64,000 nucleotides of DNA, taken from Scolanthus callimorphus. Taxonomy: Eukaryota; Cnidaria; Anthozoa; Actiniaria; Edwardsiidae. The stretch spans positions 11,877,399 through 11,941,398 of the forward strand of contig CM066912.1 of assembly GCA_033964015.1 (NCBI GenBank), in the 5' to 3' direction. Positions 32,686 to 42,413 of this stretch are shown in pieces. The stretch's first letter is position 1; every line of letters begins with the position of its first letter. A program made the translations under genes and the position numbers. The notes beneath the pieces are model-generated. The model was not told the origin of the DNA, searched no databases, and saw only the letters and a list, made by a program, of their open reading frames with translations.

Positions 32686-35179
32686 GATATCAAGATTTCG
32701 CGCGGGAGATCACCGGAGACGAAAAGTTCCAAAACAGAAGTGGTTTGACAAGACGTGTTATGATCTCCGAAAAGAACTTCGGAGTTTAGGAAAGTTAGTT
32801 TGTCAATACCCGAATGAAGTATATTTAAGGCATCGGTTTTTCTCAGCTAAGAAAAATTATAAACGTTTGACTAAACGCTTGAAAAGGCAATTTCATGAGG
32901 ATATATTATCCAAAATTCAGAATCTACAGGATGCTAATCCAAAAGCAATGTGGAAGCTTGTAAACTCTCTTAAAGCACAACGATCTACGAAAACCTCAAA
33001 TGATGTGCCACCGACTGAAATGTTCGAATATTTCCGGAATCTAAATAAACTAAATTTTTCGGAGGAGAGCAGTAGTCCTGAATCCCAAATTGTTGGGGAC
33101 TTTTGGCTTTGGGCTACTAAAGAAAGTAAGATTTTGGATTCACCAATTGATAAGGAAGAAGTTTGTGATATTTCTAAAAAACTTAAAGTAAAGAAAGCTA
33201 GTGCTTTTGACTCCATAAGTAATGAAATAATTAAGTCATCGATCGATGTTTTAGCACCTTACTACGTCAGGCTTTTCAATGCAGTTTTGTCTTGTGGCAA
33301 GTTTCCAAAAAAATGGTCAGAGGGTCTTATCGTCCCTCTCTTTAAGTCAGGGGATAAGTTAGATCCTGCAAACTACAGAGGTATTTGCATAAGTAGTTGT
33401 TTGGGGAAGTTTTTCACTCTTATTTTAAATGAGCGCCTAAATCAATTTTTAAAAAGTAATAATATTTTGAATAAGTTCCAAATTGGTTTTAGGCAAGGTT
33501 GCCGGACTTCTGATCATGTCTTAGTTCTAAAAACGTTGATTGATTCTTACAAGTCTAAACGCAAACCATTGTTTGCGTGTTTCATTGATTTTAGGAAAGC
33601 GTATGATAGTGTCTGGAGAGAGGGATTGTTCTATAAAATGATTACATACGGTTGTAGTCGAAAGTTTCTAAGAATTCTTCTTAACATGTATGCGTCTGTT
33701 AAATCAGCGGTTAAGCTAAGTCATGGGTGTACTCCATGCTTTAACTCCGAGATTGGAGTTAAACAGGGCTGCAATTTGAGCCCCACATTATTCAATCTTT
33801 TTATTAATGACATTCCTGGGATTTTCGATTCATTGCAATGTGCACCAGTAGCGCTTGGTGATCAGAATTTGAATTGTCTATTGTATGCGGATGATTTGGT
33901 GCTTTTATCGGATTCTGCAGCTGGTTTGCAAGTGTGTTTGGATAAGCTACACGTTTATACTAAAAAATGGAGGCTGCAAGTAAATATGAAAAAGTCCAAG
34001 GTTTTGGTTTTTGGGTCATACGCGCAAAGGCGTGGGTTTCTCGCTTCCACATGGCACTTAAATAACGAGCAACTGGATCGAGTTGAGGATTATTCATATT
34101 TAGGCATTACGTTTCATTGTGATGGTGGCTTTAAACGTGCTCAAGCGATGTTGTATAATAAGGCTTTAAAGGCATATCATGCTTTATTCAGATCTTTCTC
34201 GAATTCAACGAATAAGCCGGTTAGGCTGCTTTTGAAATTATTTTCCTCACTTGTTGCTCCCGTTCTTCTTTACGGTTGTGAGGTATGGGGAGCATATTTG
34301 TTGGGAAGAGTTGGAACTAGTTTGGATAGTTTCAGAAAGAAATTATTTGAGGTAGTAAATAATCTGGAAAGGCTCCACTTAAAGTTTTGCAAACGAGTTC
34401 TTGGAGTACATAATAAGACGACCAACTTAGCGGTTTATGCTGAATTAGGCAGAGGGCCTATGATAGCGCAGGTCGCTTATCTGGTAGTGAAATATTGGTT
34501 GAGAATAACTAATACAGAGTATAAAGACTCATTAGTGGGGAAAGCAGCGGAAGTATGCTTAAAATCAAATTTTCAAGGGGTTGTTTTTAGTAATAACATT
34601 TTAAGTTTATGTGATATTAAACCACTTAAGGAGCTTTCAATGTCTTTAAACGAAATAGGTAAAATGGCTAAATATGTAAAGTCAAAACTTTATAATCTAT
34701 TCACTAAGGTTTGGGAAGGTCATGTTCACCAAAGTGCCGGCCAAGGTAATACCTTGGGCGGCAAGTTGCGGACATTTCGCCAAATAAAAATGAGAATCAG
34801 TTTGGAGAAATACCTTTCCTCAATCACGAATTATAAACATAGACAAGCGGTAACCAAACTGAGAGTTTCGGCACATAAGCTGCCGGTTGAAATTGGCAGA
34901 TATCTTAAAATTCCATACGAATCTAGGAAATGTGATTTATGTGATGTGGGAGAGGTTGGGGATGAATTTCATTATTTTTCGGTTTGCCAACATCATGCCT
35001 TTCTAGGTATTCGGAATAAGTTTAGAGTGGAACTATTGAAGATTAATTCTGCGTTTTCATATTTTTGGGAAAAGGAATTATTTGTATATTCACTTGGAAT
35101 GACCGACGATTTATTGATGAAGACTGTTGGGAAGTTTTGTTTTGACATCTTGACGGCTTATGATAATTATGTTAAGTAG
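32666..35179 (+). CDS. Non-LTR retrotransposon reverse transcriptase (ORF2, 5'-truncated)
   Basis: This 837-codon frame has no internal stop. Residues about 20-110 are the basic linker that normally joins endonuclease to reverse transcriptase (WFDKTCYDLRKEL ... FHEDIL ... MWKLVNSL). The reverse transcriptase spans about 200-480: PLFKSGDKLDPANYRGI, FRQGCRTSDHVL, FIDFRKAYDSVW (D308), GVKQGCNLSPTLFNLFIND and LLYADDLVLL (Y407-A-D-D410). The C-terminus has a zinc-knuckle pattern C756-x2-C759-x9-H769-x4-C774. The enzyme would copy element RNA at a nicked genomic target. The AP endonuclease domain normally found upstream is missing, and the first 15 or so residues come from a palindromic repeat, so the ATG is probably accidental. 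The clade is likely jockey/I-related, which is uncertain. An AATAAA follows near 35334. The undamaged frame suggests a fairly recent insertion. Confidence 0.93.
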   Translation: MLFSRVKISRFRAGDHRRRKVPKQKWFDKTCYDLRKELRSLGKLVCQYPNEVYLRHRFFSAKKNYKRLTKRLKRQFHEDILSKIQNLQDANPKAMWKLVNSLKAQRSTKTSNDVPPTEMFEYFRNLNKLNFSEESSSPESQIVGDFWLWATKESKILDSPIDKEEVCDISKKLKVKKASAFDSISNEIIKSSIDVLAPYYVRLFNAVLSCGKFPKKWSEGLIVPLFKSGDKLDPANYRGICISSCLGKFFTLILNERLNQFLKSNNILNKFQIGFRQGCRTSDHVLVLKTLIDSYKSKRKPLFACFIDFRKAYDSVWREGLFYKMITYGCSRKFLRILLNMYASVKSAVKLSHGCTPCFNSEIGVKQGCNLSPTLFNLFINDIPGIFDSLQCAPVALGDQNLNCLLYADDLVLLSDSAAGLQVCLDKLHVYTKKWRLQVNMKKSKVLVFGSYAQRRGFLASTWHLNNEQLDRVEDYSYLGITFHCDGGFKRAQAMLYNKALKAYHALFRSFSNSTNKPVRLLLKLFSSLVAPVLLYGCEVWGAYLLGRVGTSLDSFRKKLFEVVNNLERLHLKFCKRVLGVHNKTTNLAVYAELGRGPMIAQVAYLVVKYWLRITNTEYKDSLVGKAAEVCLKSNFQGVVFSNNILSLCDIKPLKELSMSLNEIGKMAKYVKSKLYNLFTKVWEGHVHQSAGQGNTLGGKLRTFRQIKMRISLEKYLSSITNYKHRQAVTKLRVSAHKLPVEIGRYLKIPYESRKCDLCDVGEVGDEFHYFSVCQHHAFLGIRNKFRVELLKINSAFSYFWEKELFVYSLGMTDDLLMKTVGKFCFDILTAYDNYVK

Positions 35180-35355
35180 TAAATATGTTGTACTGCTTTG
35201 ACATTTTGACAGCTTATGAAAATACTAAATAATAATGTTGTTTAGGTTGCTTTTTGATGCCGTTCTGTTAATGTTGTAGAGTTTGTATTAGTGTAAAGTT
35301 GTTAGTTTCCTATGTATCTCTTTTGGTATTATGGAATAAAGTTATTATTCATTGG
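35180..35355 (+). other. LINE 3' untranslated region
   Basis: Short AT-rich stretch after the stop, with a second gacattttgacagcttatga word copying the last codons (34-base direct repeat) and ggaataaagttattattcat near the end. Confidence 0.5.
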
Positions 35356-35683
35356 TGTTTATATGATCAATACCAATGGTAGTTTTCATAATTTGTTTTA
35401 CAGGAAATGTAAGTATTGGGCTAATGAGCATTTTGCCCTTCTCCAAAAGTGATTCAAGATTTCAAAGAAATTCATTCGAAATTTGATAAAAGTCGATCGG
35501 AAGTGGGTTTTATTGTTCTAATGGAACACTTTAACGTTTGATTTTTAAATTATGTTTTGATCGAAGGCCAAGTGCATGTTTTTTACTTGAAATTCTAAGG
35601 AATGCCTGCAGTACATTTTCTGTAAATTGAACTTGTAATACAGTTATAAACTAATGTACGTAAAAAAACCTAGATATAAGAAG

Positions 35684-35812
35684 GGTCGCTCGGACGGACG
35701 GACTCACGGACGAGGGAGCGAGCGTGCGAGCGACGGACGGACGGACGGACGAACGAGCGAGCGAGCGAACGAACGAACGAACGAGCGATAACGAACGATA
35801 ACGAACGAACAC
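35684..35812. repeat. Compound GGAC/GAGC/GAAC microsatellite
   Basis: ggacggacggac, gagcgagcgagc and gaacgaacgaac tetramer runs follow one another with interruptions, ending in gataacgaacgataacgaac. Confidence 0.9.
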
Positions 35813-35997
35813 ACTCCATACTCACAGTCTGCATTTCAAACTCTCTTGCAGAAGAGGCGCTCGGTTCTGAGGCATATCATCGTCATGGTCCCTATGAAAC
35901 AGCCCATGTCAGTAGGGTAACGTGTGGTTTATTAATTTTAAGTCGGGCATTACTGGGTGTTATGCGGGTCAACATCTTCTTTTTTTGGTCATATTAT

Positions 35998-36164
35998 ATA
36001 TAGAGGATATTACACGGTGGCGCGAAGATATGAATTTTATTTTCGAGTGACAAAAGCAATATTTTACGAACGAGCGCAGCGAGTGAGTAAAATATTGCTT
36101 TTGACACGAGAAAATAAAATTCATATCTTCAAGACACCGTGTAATTTTCTTTTTATTATATAGA
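35998..36164. mobile_element. MITE, ATAGAGGATATTACACGG family, copy 2
   Basis: atagaggatattacacggtg followed by gcgcgaagatatgaatttta pairs with taaaattcatatcttcaaga and caccgtgtaat. The inner stem caaaagcaatattttac ... gtaaaatattgcttttg surrounds gaacgagcgcagcgagtga. It is the best-preserved copy and ends in tattatatag. Confidence 0.9.
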
Positions 36165-36589
36165 CAACCAAGAAAAAATTATTCCAAATTGATTTCCAAG
36201 CACTTTCCTTTTGACCGATATCCTCACTAGTGAGGATATGGAAAATATGTCACTCAGGACCCGGATGTAGCTTCGTATGAGATCTACGAGTGGCGTATTT
36301 CCCAGTAAAACACTGGTGTCTATATAATAATTAGCTTTATTATCCAACTGCTCTGAAAACGAGTACAAATAACGCAGAAATAAGACTGCAACAATAAAAT
36401 ACACCAAAAAATGGCAAACACATTCCAGATTTCTATACCAGATTTTAAAGAACTTCATTAGAAGATGAGTCGGATTAAATTGAAAAGATAAAAACAATAT
36501 CAATTGAGTTCATAAAAACGCTAAGTTTTGAGACGGTTCGGCAACTCTTGCGAAAACCGATATGAAACAAAATAAAGCAAGAACGGCTA
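36165..36589. other. Intergenic, no gene seen
   Basis: The minus-strand open frame 36156-36503 lies partly in MITE sequence and has no recognised motif. Confidence 0.35.
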
Positions 36590-37365
36590 TTGAAAACTGA
36601 GCCTTACTCAGCTTGAAACAAAGTCAACAAGACAAGATCATGACGAGAGCAATCATGTTTGTGGCTTTCGGTTCGGCATGGTAACGGGACAAAAGGCAAC
36701 GAGATAAGATCCGATGACGAACAATCAAGTTTGTGCCCTTTCGGCACCATGAGTTTCTGCAGAGGCAGACCAGGCGAATTTTTAGTAAATAAAGTTCACT
36801 TTAATTATTACCTCTAAATGTTTCCCTCCGAGATGTTTCCGGCCTTCCCACAGTTCGTAAAAAAATTCACTCGCTCCCCCTTCCATTATCTTTACACAAG
36901 GTATGCAGCTTCCGGCTTTGCACCGTACTAAAACACACCTCTCAACGCTTCGAAAAATAATAATCAAAGCACATCTATGCCAAGTTTGAAGTTGATCCAA
37001 CCCGAAATGGCTTTCAAATACCGCTCCAAAACGCTAGTTTCTGATAACTCAACGGTTCCGTATGGATTCGACATAGAGCCGGCCTAGAAAGCACTGGGAA
37101 TCCAGACCATGCCATGGCAACCGTAAACAATCGTTTGAATCCAAGTGGGAACTGTGGGAAGGCCGGAACAGCTCGGAGGGTTCAATTCTCCCCAAGACAC
37201 ATGTCAGGAGACATTTAGAGGTAATAAGTCAACTTTATGTACTAATAGTTCGCCTGGACTGCCTGTGGACACACTTGAAAACTCAGCCTTACTCAGGTTG
37301 AAACATAAAGCAACGAGACAGGACCCGATGACGAACAATCAAGTTGTGCCTTTGGTATCGTAATG
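36590..37365. repeat. Composite: inverted repeat flanked by direct repeats
   Basis: Inverted arms: ggcagaccaggcgaattttt through tacctctaaatgtttc to ccggccttcccacagttc (36763-36858), against gaactgtgggaaggccgg through acatttagaggtaata to agttcgcctggactgcc (37149-37262). Outside these arms the same sequence (ctgagccttactcagcttga, then gatgacgaacaatcaagt) occurs in direct orientation at 36597-36738 and 37278-37345. The pattern fits a foldback element that inserted with, or later captured, a large flanking duplication. Confidence 0.7.
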
Positions 37366-37504
37366 AGATTCTGTAAAGCACAGGGCGTTGCAAGAGTTTA
37401 TGTCCAGTAACATTCCATATTAGCAAGTTTGCAAAGTCACCCTGTGACCCTGTCACACTGTGATACTTGGTTTCGTAAAATAACTGACACCGCGGCAGAA
37501 CGCA

Positions 37505-37800
37505 TTTGCCATGCGCAAATATTCACTTCCTGTGAAATGAAAACAAAAGACATAATCTACATAACAAAAATATCTCGTGCTGCCTTGGAAAATTTGGAAA
37601 AGGTAAGCTCCATACATAAAACGTAAGGCCAAAAATTGCAGAGCAGCTAGAAAATGATCATATCTTTCTCTCAACGTTTGCACTTCGCACTTTAAGGTTT
37701 GCACCCGGGGCGAAAATTATGTCGTTCGCTGTTTGTTACGTAGATTTTTTCAATTGTCTTCATTTCACAGGCCAGTGAATATTTAGCGCATGTGAACTGC
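37505..37800. repeat. Foldback element with 60-bp arms
   Basis: gcgcaaatattcacttcctg followed by tgaaatgaaaacaaaagaca and aatctacataacaa (37513-37568) is the reverse complement, with mismatches, of ttgttacgtagattttttca through cttcatttcacaggccagtg to aatatttagcgcatg (37733-37793). Confidence 0.75.
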
Positions 37801-37921
37801 ATTTTGCCAAAATAAATACAATGAGCCAGTAGATATCTATATACTAACACCGTAAGAGAAATCGTGTCCGCACTCACTCCGGCTTAGCTCTGAAGCTGTG
37901 CAGCCAAAAGAAGTTCGCAAA

Positions 37922-38470
37922 CCTGATGAAGAGAAGCTGGAAATCTGGACCGTGGGCGTGTTTTTGTTGGAAACGATTCACCCTGGGCAAAGTTCTAATT
38001 CAAGCGATTCCTTAAGCGAGGGACAATGCCGCCATTGCCGCCATGTTGAAAATCTCCCACAGAAACTAAAAAAGAACTCAGTTCGCGCAGCCAAAAGCAC
38101 CAAAGACATTGAAACCTAAATGGTTCTCTTACAGATTACATACAGGAATGTGCAGGGATAATTCTAACTTGAAAGATTTGAGCTGAGAAAAATTTTGACT
38201 CAAGTTTCAACAAACGTACACAGTACCTTGCTTCCCTCGGAGCACGCGCTAATTCATGCTAAGTCGAAATGACACATTTACAAAACAAAGTCCGTGAAAG
38301 TCATGAAATATTCTCTAAGTATAAATCCTGACGGCTCTATCGCAAAACGAAGGACACAATCCCGAAGAGAAGGAGGAAATCCCTCCAGTGGGCATGTTTT
38401 TGTTGGAAAAGATTCACTTTGGGCTAAGTTGTAATTCAAGCTATTTTTTAAGCGAGGGATAAAGCCGAAA
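37922..38470. repeat. Direct repeat of about 105 bp, two copies
   Basis: ggcgtgtttttgttggaaac, gattcaccctgggcaaagtt and ttccttaagcgagggacaat at 37955-38025 recur as ggcatgtttttgttggaaaa, gattcactttgggctaagtt and tttttaagcgagggataaag at 38391-38465. The 73-codon open frame over the first copy is therefore repeat-derived. Confidence 0.75.
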
Positions 38471-39004
38471 AAATATAAATAATATAAACTAAAAAAAATA
38501 TTAGTCCTTAGACCATTTTTACTTGACCTGTTTCTTCTCTCCCCTCACTGAGATATGATAAACATACAAACAATTCCGAAGTCAAATTGCGCTTTCGATT
38601 TTCACGGGTTCTTTGACCGATTTGAGAGACGGACACACGCGTGATTTTGTCGCACCAATCAGGAAGACCAGTGCAAAAAAAGAAAAATCCTTTTGGGCTC
38701 ACTTCATTTATTTCGGCATGGTGGGACGGGGTACTCATGCTGATGGGAGGTTATTATAATTTAAATCCAGTAGTTTATGGAAGGGGGAAATCATGAACCC
38801 CTCCCCACATCCATATGGCCATTGTGATTTTTCCCCGTTTTTTTTAAACAGAGAACTCTTTAAGTAAAATAAATTTCCCCCTTACACTCCGTGAATTTTT
38901 CACGGGCATCAGCTAGTAATTACACTAAAACCATAGTAGGGCAGTAACACAACAAACAGTGACTGCGCATAATGGAAGGAATGCGACATAATGGAAAACA
39001 TATC
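38471..39004. other. Intergenic, no gene seen
   Basis: No exon or clear repeat structure was recognised. Confidence 0.35.
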
Positions 39005-39270
39005 AAGAAAGTCTGTCGTTTTTATGGCAAATCCGCGTGTGCTGCCTGTGGTGAACAAATCTCGTCTCAGGCCCCTTGGTGGGGAATAAAAACAAAATGG
39101 CGACCAAGAGGATGATGTTTCTCGAGTGTTTTGCAAGTTTTGGTAAATTTTCCTGCGTTTTTTCGGAAAGATTTGAGGACAAATACTTACAGACCTTCCT
39201 AATAAGGTAAGGGGAATTTCCTAAAGGACGTTTTGCAACGTCGGCAAATCGACAGTTTTTGGCGAAATTG
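39005..39270 (+). repeat. Dispersed repeat GCGACCAAGAGRATGATGTTTC, copy 1
   Basis: Shares, in order, aaaatggcgaccaagaggat, gatgtttctcgag, gcaagttttggtaaattttc, gaggacaaatactta, agaccttcctaataaggtaa and aacgtcggcaaatcgaca with 41915-42125 (plus) and 63190-63470 (minus). A further partial end is at 63938-64000. The Y-rich ACAAAATGGCGACC word gives the false appearance of a gene start. Confidence 0.8.
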
Positions 39271-39617
39271 TCGCAACAAGTCACAAATTTGTTGCAAACC
39301 AAATTCCCTTCGCGGTGGGAAAAACAAGCAACAACGAGAAGTATTGTTGCAAAAAGTAGGACGGACCTCTACTTTCGGCAACACTATTTTTCAACTTGCA
39401 ACATGCCCATTTGTCGCGAAACAAGTTGTTTGGTCAGGTGGTGAACCGCGCAGCATTGTACTCTTCAACTCGTTTTACAATGTCGCGAGACAAGTTGAGT
39501 GTTTTAGTTGCCCGTTTTACCTCGCCTTTAGTGATTCTAGCTTTGTTTCTTGCTGAATGGTCCCCCTGGGGACACTTGCTAGGAACTCTGTTCAATCAAT
39601 GAAAAACGCCAGTCCCA

Positions 39618-40263
39618 CTCAGTTCCTGTAAGGAATGTCACTCAAAGGTGGTGGCCCAAAACCTTAGTTGTGGTCTATCTTGAGTACAATTCACAATTTC
39701 ATTACTAAACTTCACTCATATTATGGGGCACCAAGAAATAGCTAGATTTGAGTGTTTTCTCCATGGCAACATCGAATGCGACCTTTGAACTCTGTCTTTT
39801 AAGATTTTTAAAAACCGTCTCTGAAAACGGGGAAAAGCTAGATTTTCCAAGCATGTCTAAACGAAAACCTATTCAACTAAGAGCAAGTATTACACTGGAA
39901 ATCATGTACACCAATTTAGATGGCAAGGTTATTGGAAGGTATCAAATTTCAAAATCCCCTTAAATATGGTTCCCGTTGAAAAAGTCACGATTTCCAGTTG
40001 GATCGGTAATACCTGCTCCGACTTTAATTACCTTACATGGAAACATATTTAGGACATTCAGTCTTTCTACGTTTTCAGGGGCCGTTTTTGGAAAATGATT
40101 AAAACACAGAGTTCAAAGGTCACATTCACAAGACTCAAAACATACTTATTTCTTGGCCACAAGCTGAACGATGTCTAATCTTGAAATTGTTGAAACTGAT
40201 AGACCACCCCTTAAGTTTTTTAGGTTGGTGATTTTCGAGAGCCATGCCTTACAGGAACTGAGC
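39618..40263. mobile_element. Long-armed foldback element, family copy 2
   Basis: The arms span almost the whole 646 bp. ctcagttcctgtaaggaatg at 39618 pairs with catgccttacaggaactgag ending at 40262. Inward, gtggtctatcttgagt, ggcaccaagaaata and gcgacctttgaactctgtct pair with the corresponding words at 40199, 40151 and 40108. The centre lies near 39940. No coding potential; the 71-codon open frame 39748-39963 is read through the left arm. A degraded relative is at 16990-17600. Confidence 0.85.
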
Positions 40264-40734
40264 AAAGGCGGAATTTCGGGGCCTCCTATCATTGGATGAT
40301 GAATTTAGCGCCCTTCTCATTGGCAGCAGGATAAATAGTTCCGGAACGAGATCTTGCTGTTCACTGAAATAACCCAAATACGACTTCAAACTTGGGTCGA
40401 AAACATGGAAATGCTGGAAACTTCACCCTGGGACCAGGATAGCACAAATATCGTACTCACTATATTTTCTACGTTGTGTCGACTTTTTCTGTAAATTTTG
40501 AATTGTCTGAGAAAATGACAGAAATAGCTTCAGCGATATCTCCAGAACCACTTGGCAGAAGGCGCCGAAATTTGGTGAGACGACTCCTTCTGTAGATTTG
40601 TTAGTCGGCAATAGAACATCTCCGCAGGAGTTTTAGTTTAGAAGTTATAGCATTTAATGTAAATGTAAAATGTAATGTAAATTAATATTTATAGTGGAAG
40701 TGCACTTCTCTAGCCAGCTATATCACAGAGTGAC
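40264..40734. other. Intergenic, no gene seen
   Basis: No exon was recognised. Minus-strand frame 40423-40611 has no domain. Confidence 0.35.
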
Positions 40735-40965
40735 TCCACTCAAATTGGAACCAAATATCTAATTATTAGGAATCCCAACTGGAGAGGCAAACCAGTTGGC
40801 TATCTACAAGCGCGTCCGAGAAGTCGATCCCGGCATTGCAATGTTACAGCACCGAGAGTTAGTGCTGTAACTGTTAGTGGTCAGCGAGCGGGACTCGAAA
40901 ATAGGATCACCGGATTGCAAGTCCGACGCGCTGACCAATCGGCCACGTTGCCTCCCTCATCGACC
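40735..40965 (-). mobile_element. tRNA-headed SINE
   Basis: Read on the minus strand, the head is cgtggccgattggtcagcgc, then gtcggacttgcaatccgg, then tttcgagtcccgctc. These match a Pol III A box (TGGCCGATTGGTC), an anticodon stem-loop CGGA-cttgcaa-TCCG, and a B box (TTCGAGTCC). The body continues with cttgtagatagccaactggt and ttgcctctccagttgggatt to about 40740. Overall this is a tRNA-derived SINE rather than a working tRNA, because the B box is altered (tttTCGAGTCC) and the acceptor stem does not close. Confidence 0.7.
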
Positions 40966-41082
40966 ACGCTGCCTCCCTCATCGGCCACGCTGCCTCCCTC
41001 ATCGGCCACGCTACCTCCCTCATCGGCCACGCTGCCTCCCTCATCGGCCACGCTGCCTCCCTCTTCGACCACGCTGCATCCC
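40941..41082. repeat. 21-bp minisatellite grown from the SINE head
   Basis: The unit ctgcctccctcatcggccac plus g repeats about 6.5 times. On the minus strand its end cgtggccgat is the first ten bases of the SINE head, which lies directly next to it. All three frames are open on both strands ([21 protein letters not shown]), so the overlapping open frames are repeat products. Confidence 0.93.
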
Positions 41083-41464
41083 CTTTTAGATGACGTCACA
41101 TGAAAACCAGCAATTGGGATTGGGTCTAATCTTTGCTGCTGTAGTTTTGTATGAAAAAATATCTTGACTCGATTTCCTGGAACACCGTAAGCTATATAGG
41201 TTTTCGTCATTTCATGTTCCATTTACAATATGCAGTTACAAAATGGATATATAGTTGAGAATATTATGTCCTTTCTAGCTTTGCGAATCTGTCAATTTCG
41301 AACTTTTGTGCAAATTCAGCCGAAAATGGTCCGAGCTTTCCCACAACGCTCTGTTTTGGCATCAACCAATCACAAGTCATCCAGCTCGCGTGTAACGCAT
41401 TGTGAGTCACACATTTGCTGTATTTGTCTAGAAAAGTAGAGGTGGATAATAAATAACGTTAGGC

Positions 41465-41552
41465 ATTTAGTGTACAATATCGCTGAAATATTTTTTCTCG
41501 TCTTTGTGTTTTGCAGACTGCAAAAAATATCTAGCGATATTGTACACTTAAA
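41465..41552. repeat. Hairpin MITE, TTAGTGTACAATATCGC
   Basis: ttagtgtacaatatcgctga with aatatttttt pairs with aaaaaatatctagcgatatt and gtacactta. The loop is about 20 bases. It sits just upstream of the first DP-like exon. Confidence 0.8.
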
Positions 41553-41656
41553 TACGTCCCTTGAATTATCGAATTTTAACTTTAAAAATTATTTTCAAGA
41601 AAATCCAAGATGAAAAAAGAAAATCCATCCATGCTAAAGACTACATTTATTTACAG

Positions 41657-41756
41657 GGAGTCGGGTGGAAGAGGAGAGATAAAAAGAAGTTTGAAAATTC
41701 TGACCAAAATAGTCATTGAAAAACTGAAGGCGAAGGGCGTCGCATCGTTTGATGAG
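41657..41756 (+). CDS. DP (TFDP)-like transcription factor, exon a
   Basis: The acceptor ttatttacag ends at 41656 and the donor GATGAG|GTAAAA follows 41756. The exon reads SGGR then GEIKRSLKILTKIVIEKLKA, then KGVASFDE. This fits helix 1 and the start of helix 2 of the DP winged helix (family pattern LRxFSxKVCEKVxxKGxTSYNEVADELV). It starts with the last base of a codon (an alternative acceptor at 41660 would start in phase 0) and ends in phase 0, which matches the next exon. DP proteins pair with E2F on promoters of cell-cycle genes in the nucleus. The upstream exon was not identified with confidence. A frame starting ATG at about 41326 (MVRAFPQRSVLASTNHKSSS) could supply an N-terminus. Confidence 0.72.
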
Positions 41757-41914
41757 GTAAAATCCAATTTCTTATACCCTATTGTATGTCAGCATCGGAG
41801 TTACTTTTTATTGTGTTACTATACAATGCTTTCGAATATCTTAATAACTGCATTTTATTGATGCATTTGAAGATATTTGGAGTTTAAAATGAAAGGAAAA
41901 CAATGGAGGTCCAA

Positions 41915-42125
41915 AACAATCTCGATCCAGGCCCTTTGGCCTAGGAAAAACAAAACGGCGACCAAGAGAATGATGTTTCTCGAACATCTGCAAGTTTTGA
42001 TTAATTTTCCTGCTAAATTCCCTGAGATATGAGGACAAATGCTTAAAGACCTTCCAAATGAAGCAAGGTGGATTTCCTAATAAGGAAGTTTAACAACGTC
42101 GGCAATTCGACTTTCTGGCGAGATT
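41915..42125 (+). repeat. Dispersed repeat GCGACCAAGAGAATGATGTTTC, copy 2
   Basis: Contains caaaacggcgaccaagagaa, gatgtttctcga, gcaagttttgattaattttc, gaggacaaatgctta, agaccttccaaatgaagcaa and acaacgtcggcaattcgact in the same order as 39005-39270. Confidence 0.8.
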
Positions 42126-42279
42126 TCCTTGATATGTGACATTTCATGATCGACTATGTTTTCGGATATGAGTGTAGAACCAGCTCGGCAATCCACATGA
42201 GAATCAGTCGTTGTGTTTAGGCGCAGTCACCCTGGAACCGCAATTTTATATACTAATTACGATTTTGAGACGGCAATAC

Positions 42280-42413
42280 ATAGAGGATATTACACGATGG
42301 CGCGAAGATGGATTTTATTTTCGATTGGCAAGAACAATATTTTACGAACGAGCGCAGCGAGAAAATAAAATCCATATCTTCAAGACACCGTGTAATGTTC
42401 TTTTCATTATATG
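42280..42413. mobile_element. MITE, ATAGAGGATATTACACG family, copy 3
   Basis: atagaggatattacacgatg with gcgcgaagatggattttatt pairs with aaaataaaatccatatcttc and aagacaccgtgtaatgttc. Part of the inner right stem is deleted after gaacgagcgcagcgag. Confidence 0.85.

Noticed and set aside
37898..38119. 73-residue frame MQPKEVRKPDEEKLEIWTVG as an exon
   Set aside because: Most of it is copied at 38391-38465 without an open frame, so it is repeat-derived.
40880..40960. A functional tRNA gene on the minus strand
   Set aside because: The A box and anticodon stem are good, but the B box is altered and the acceptor stem does not close. The body sequence that follows is SINE-like.
40881..41222. Frames with VADEGGS and PPSSATL repeats
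   Set aside because: Products of the 21-bp minisatellite next to the SINE head.
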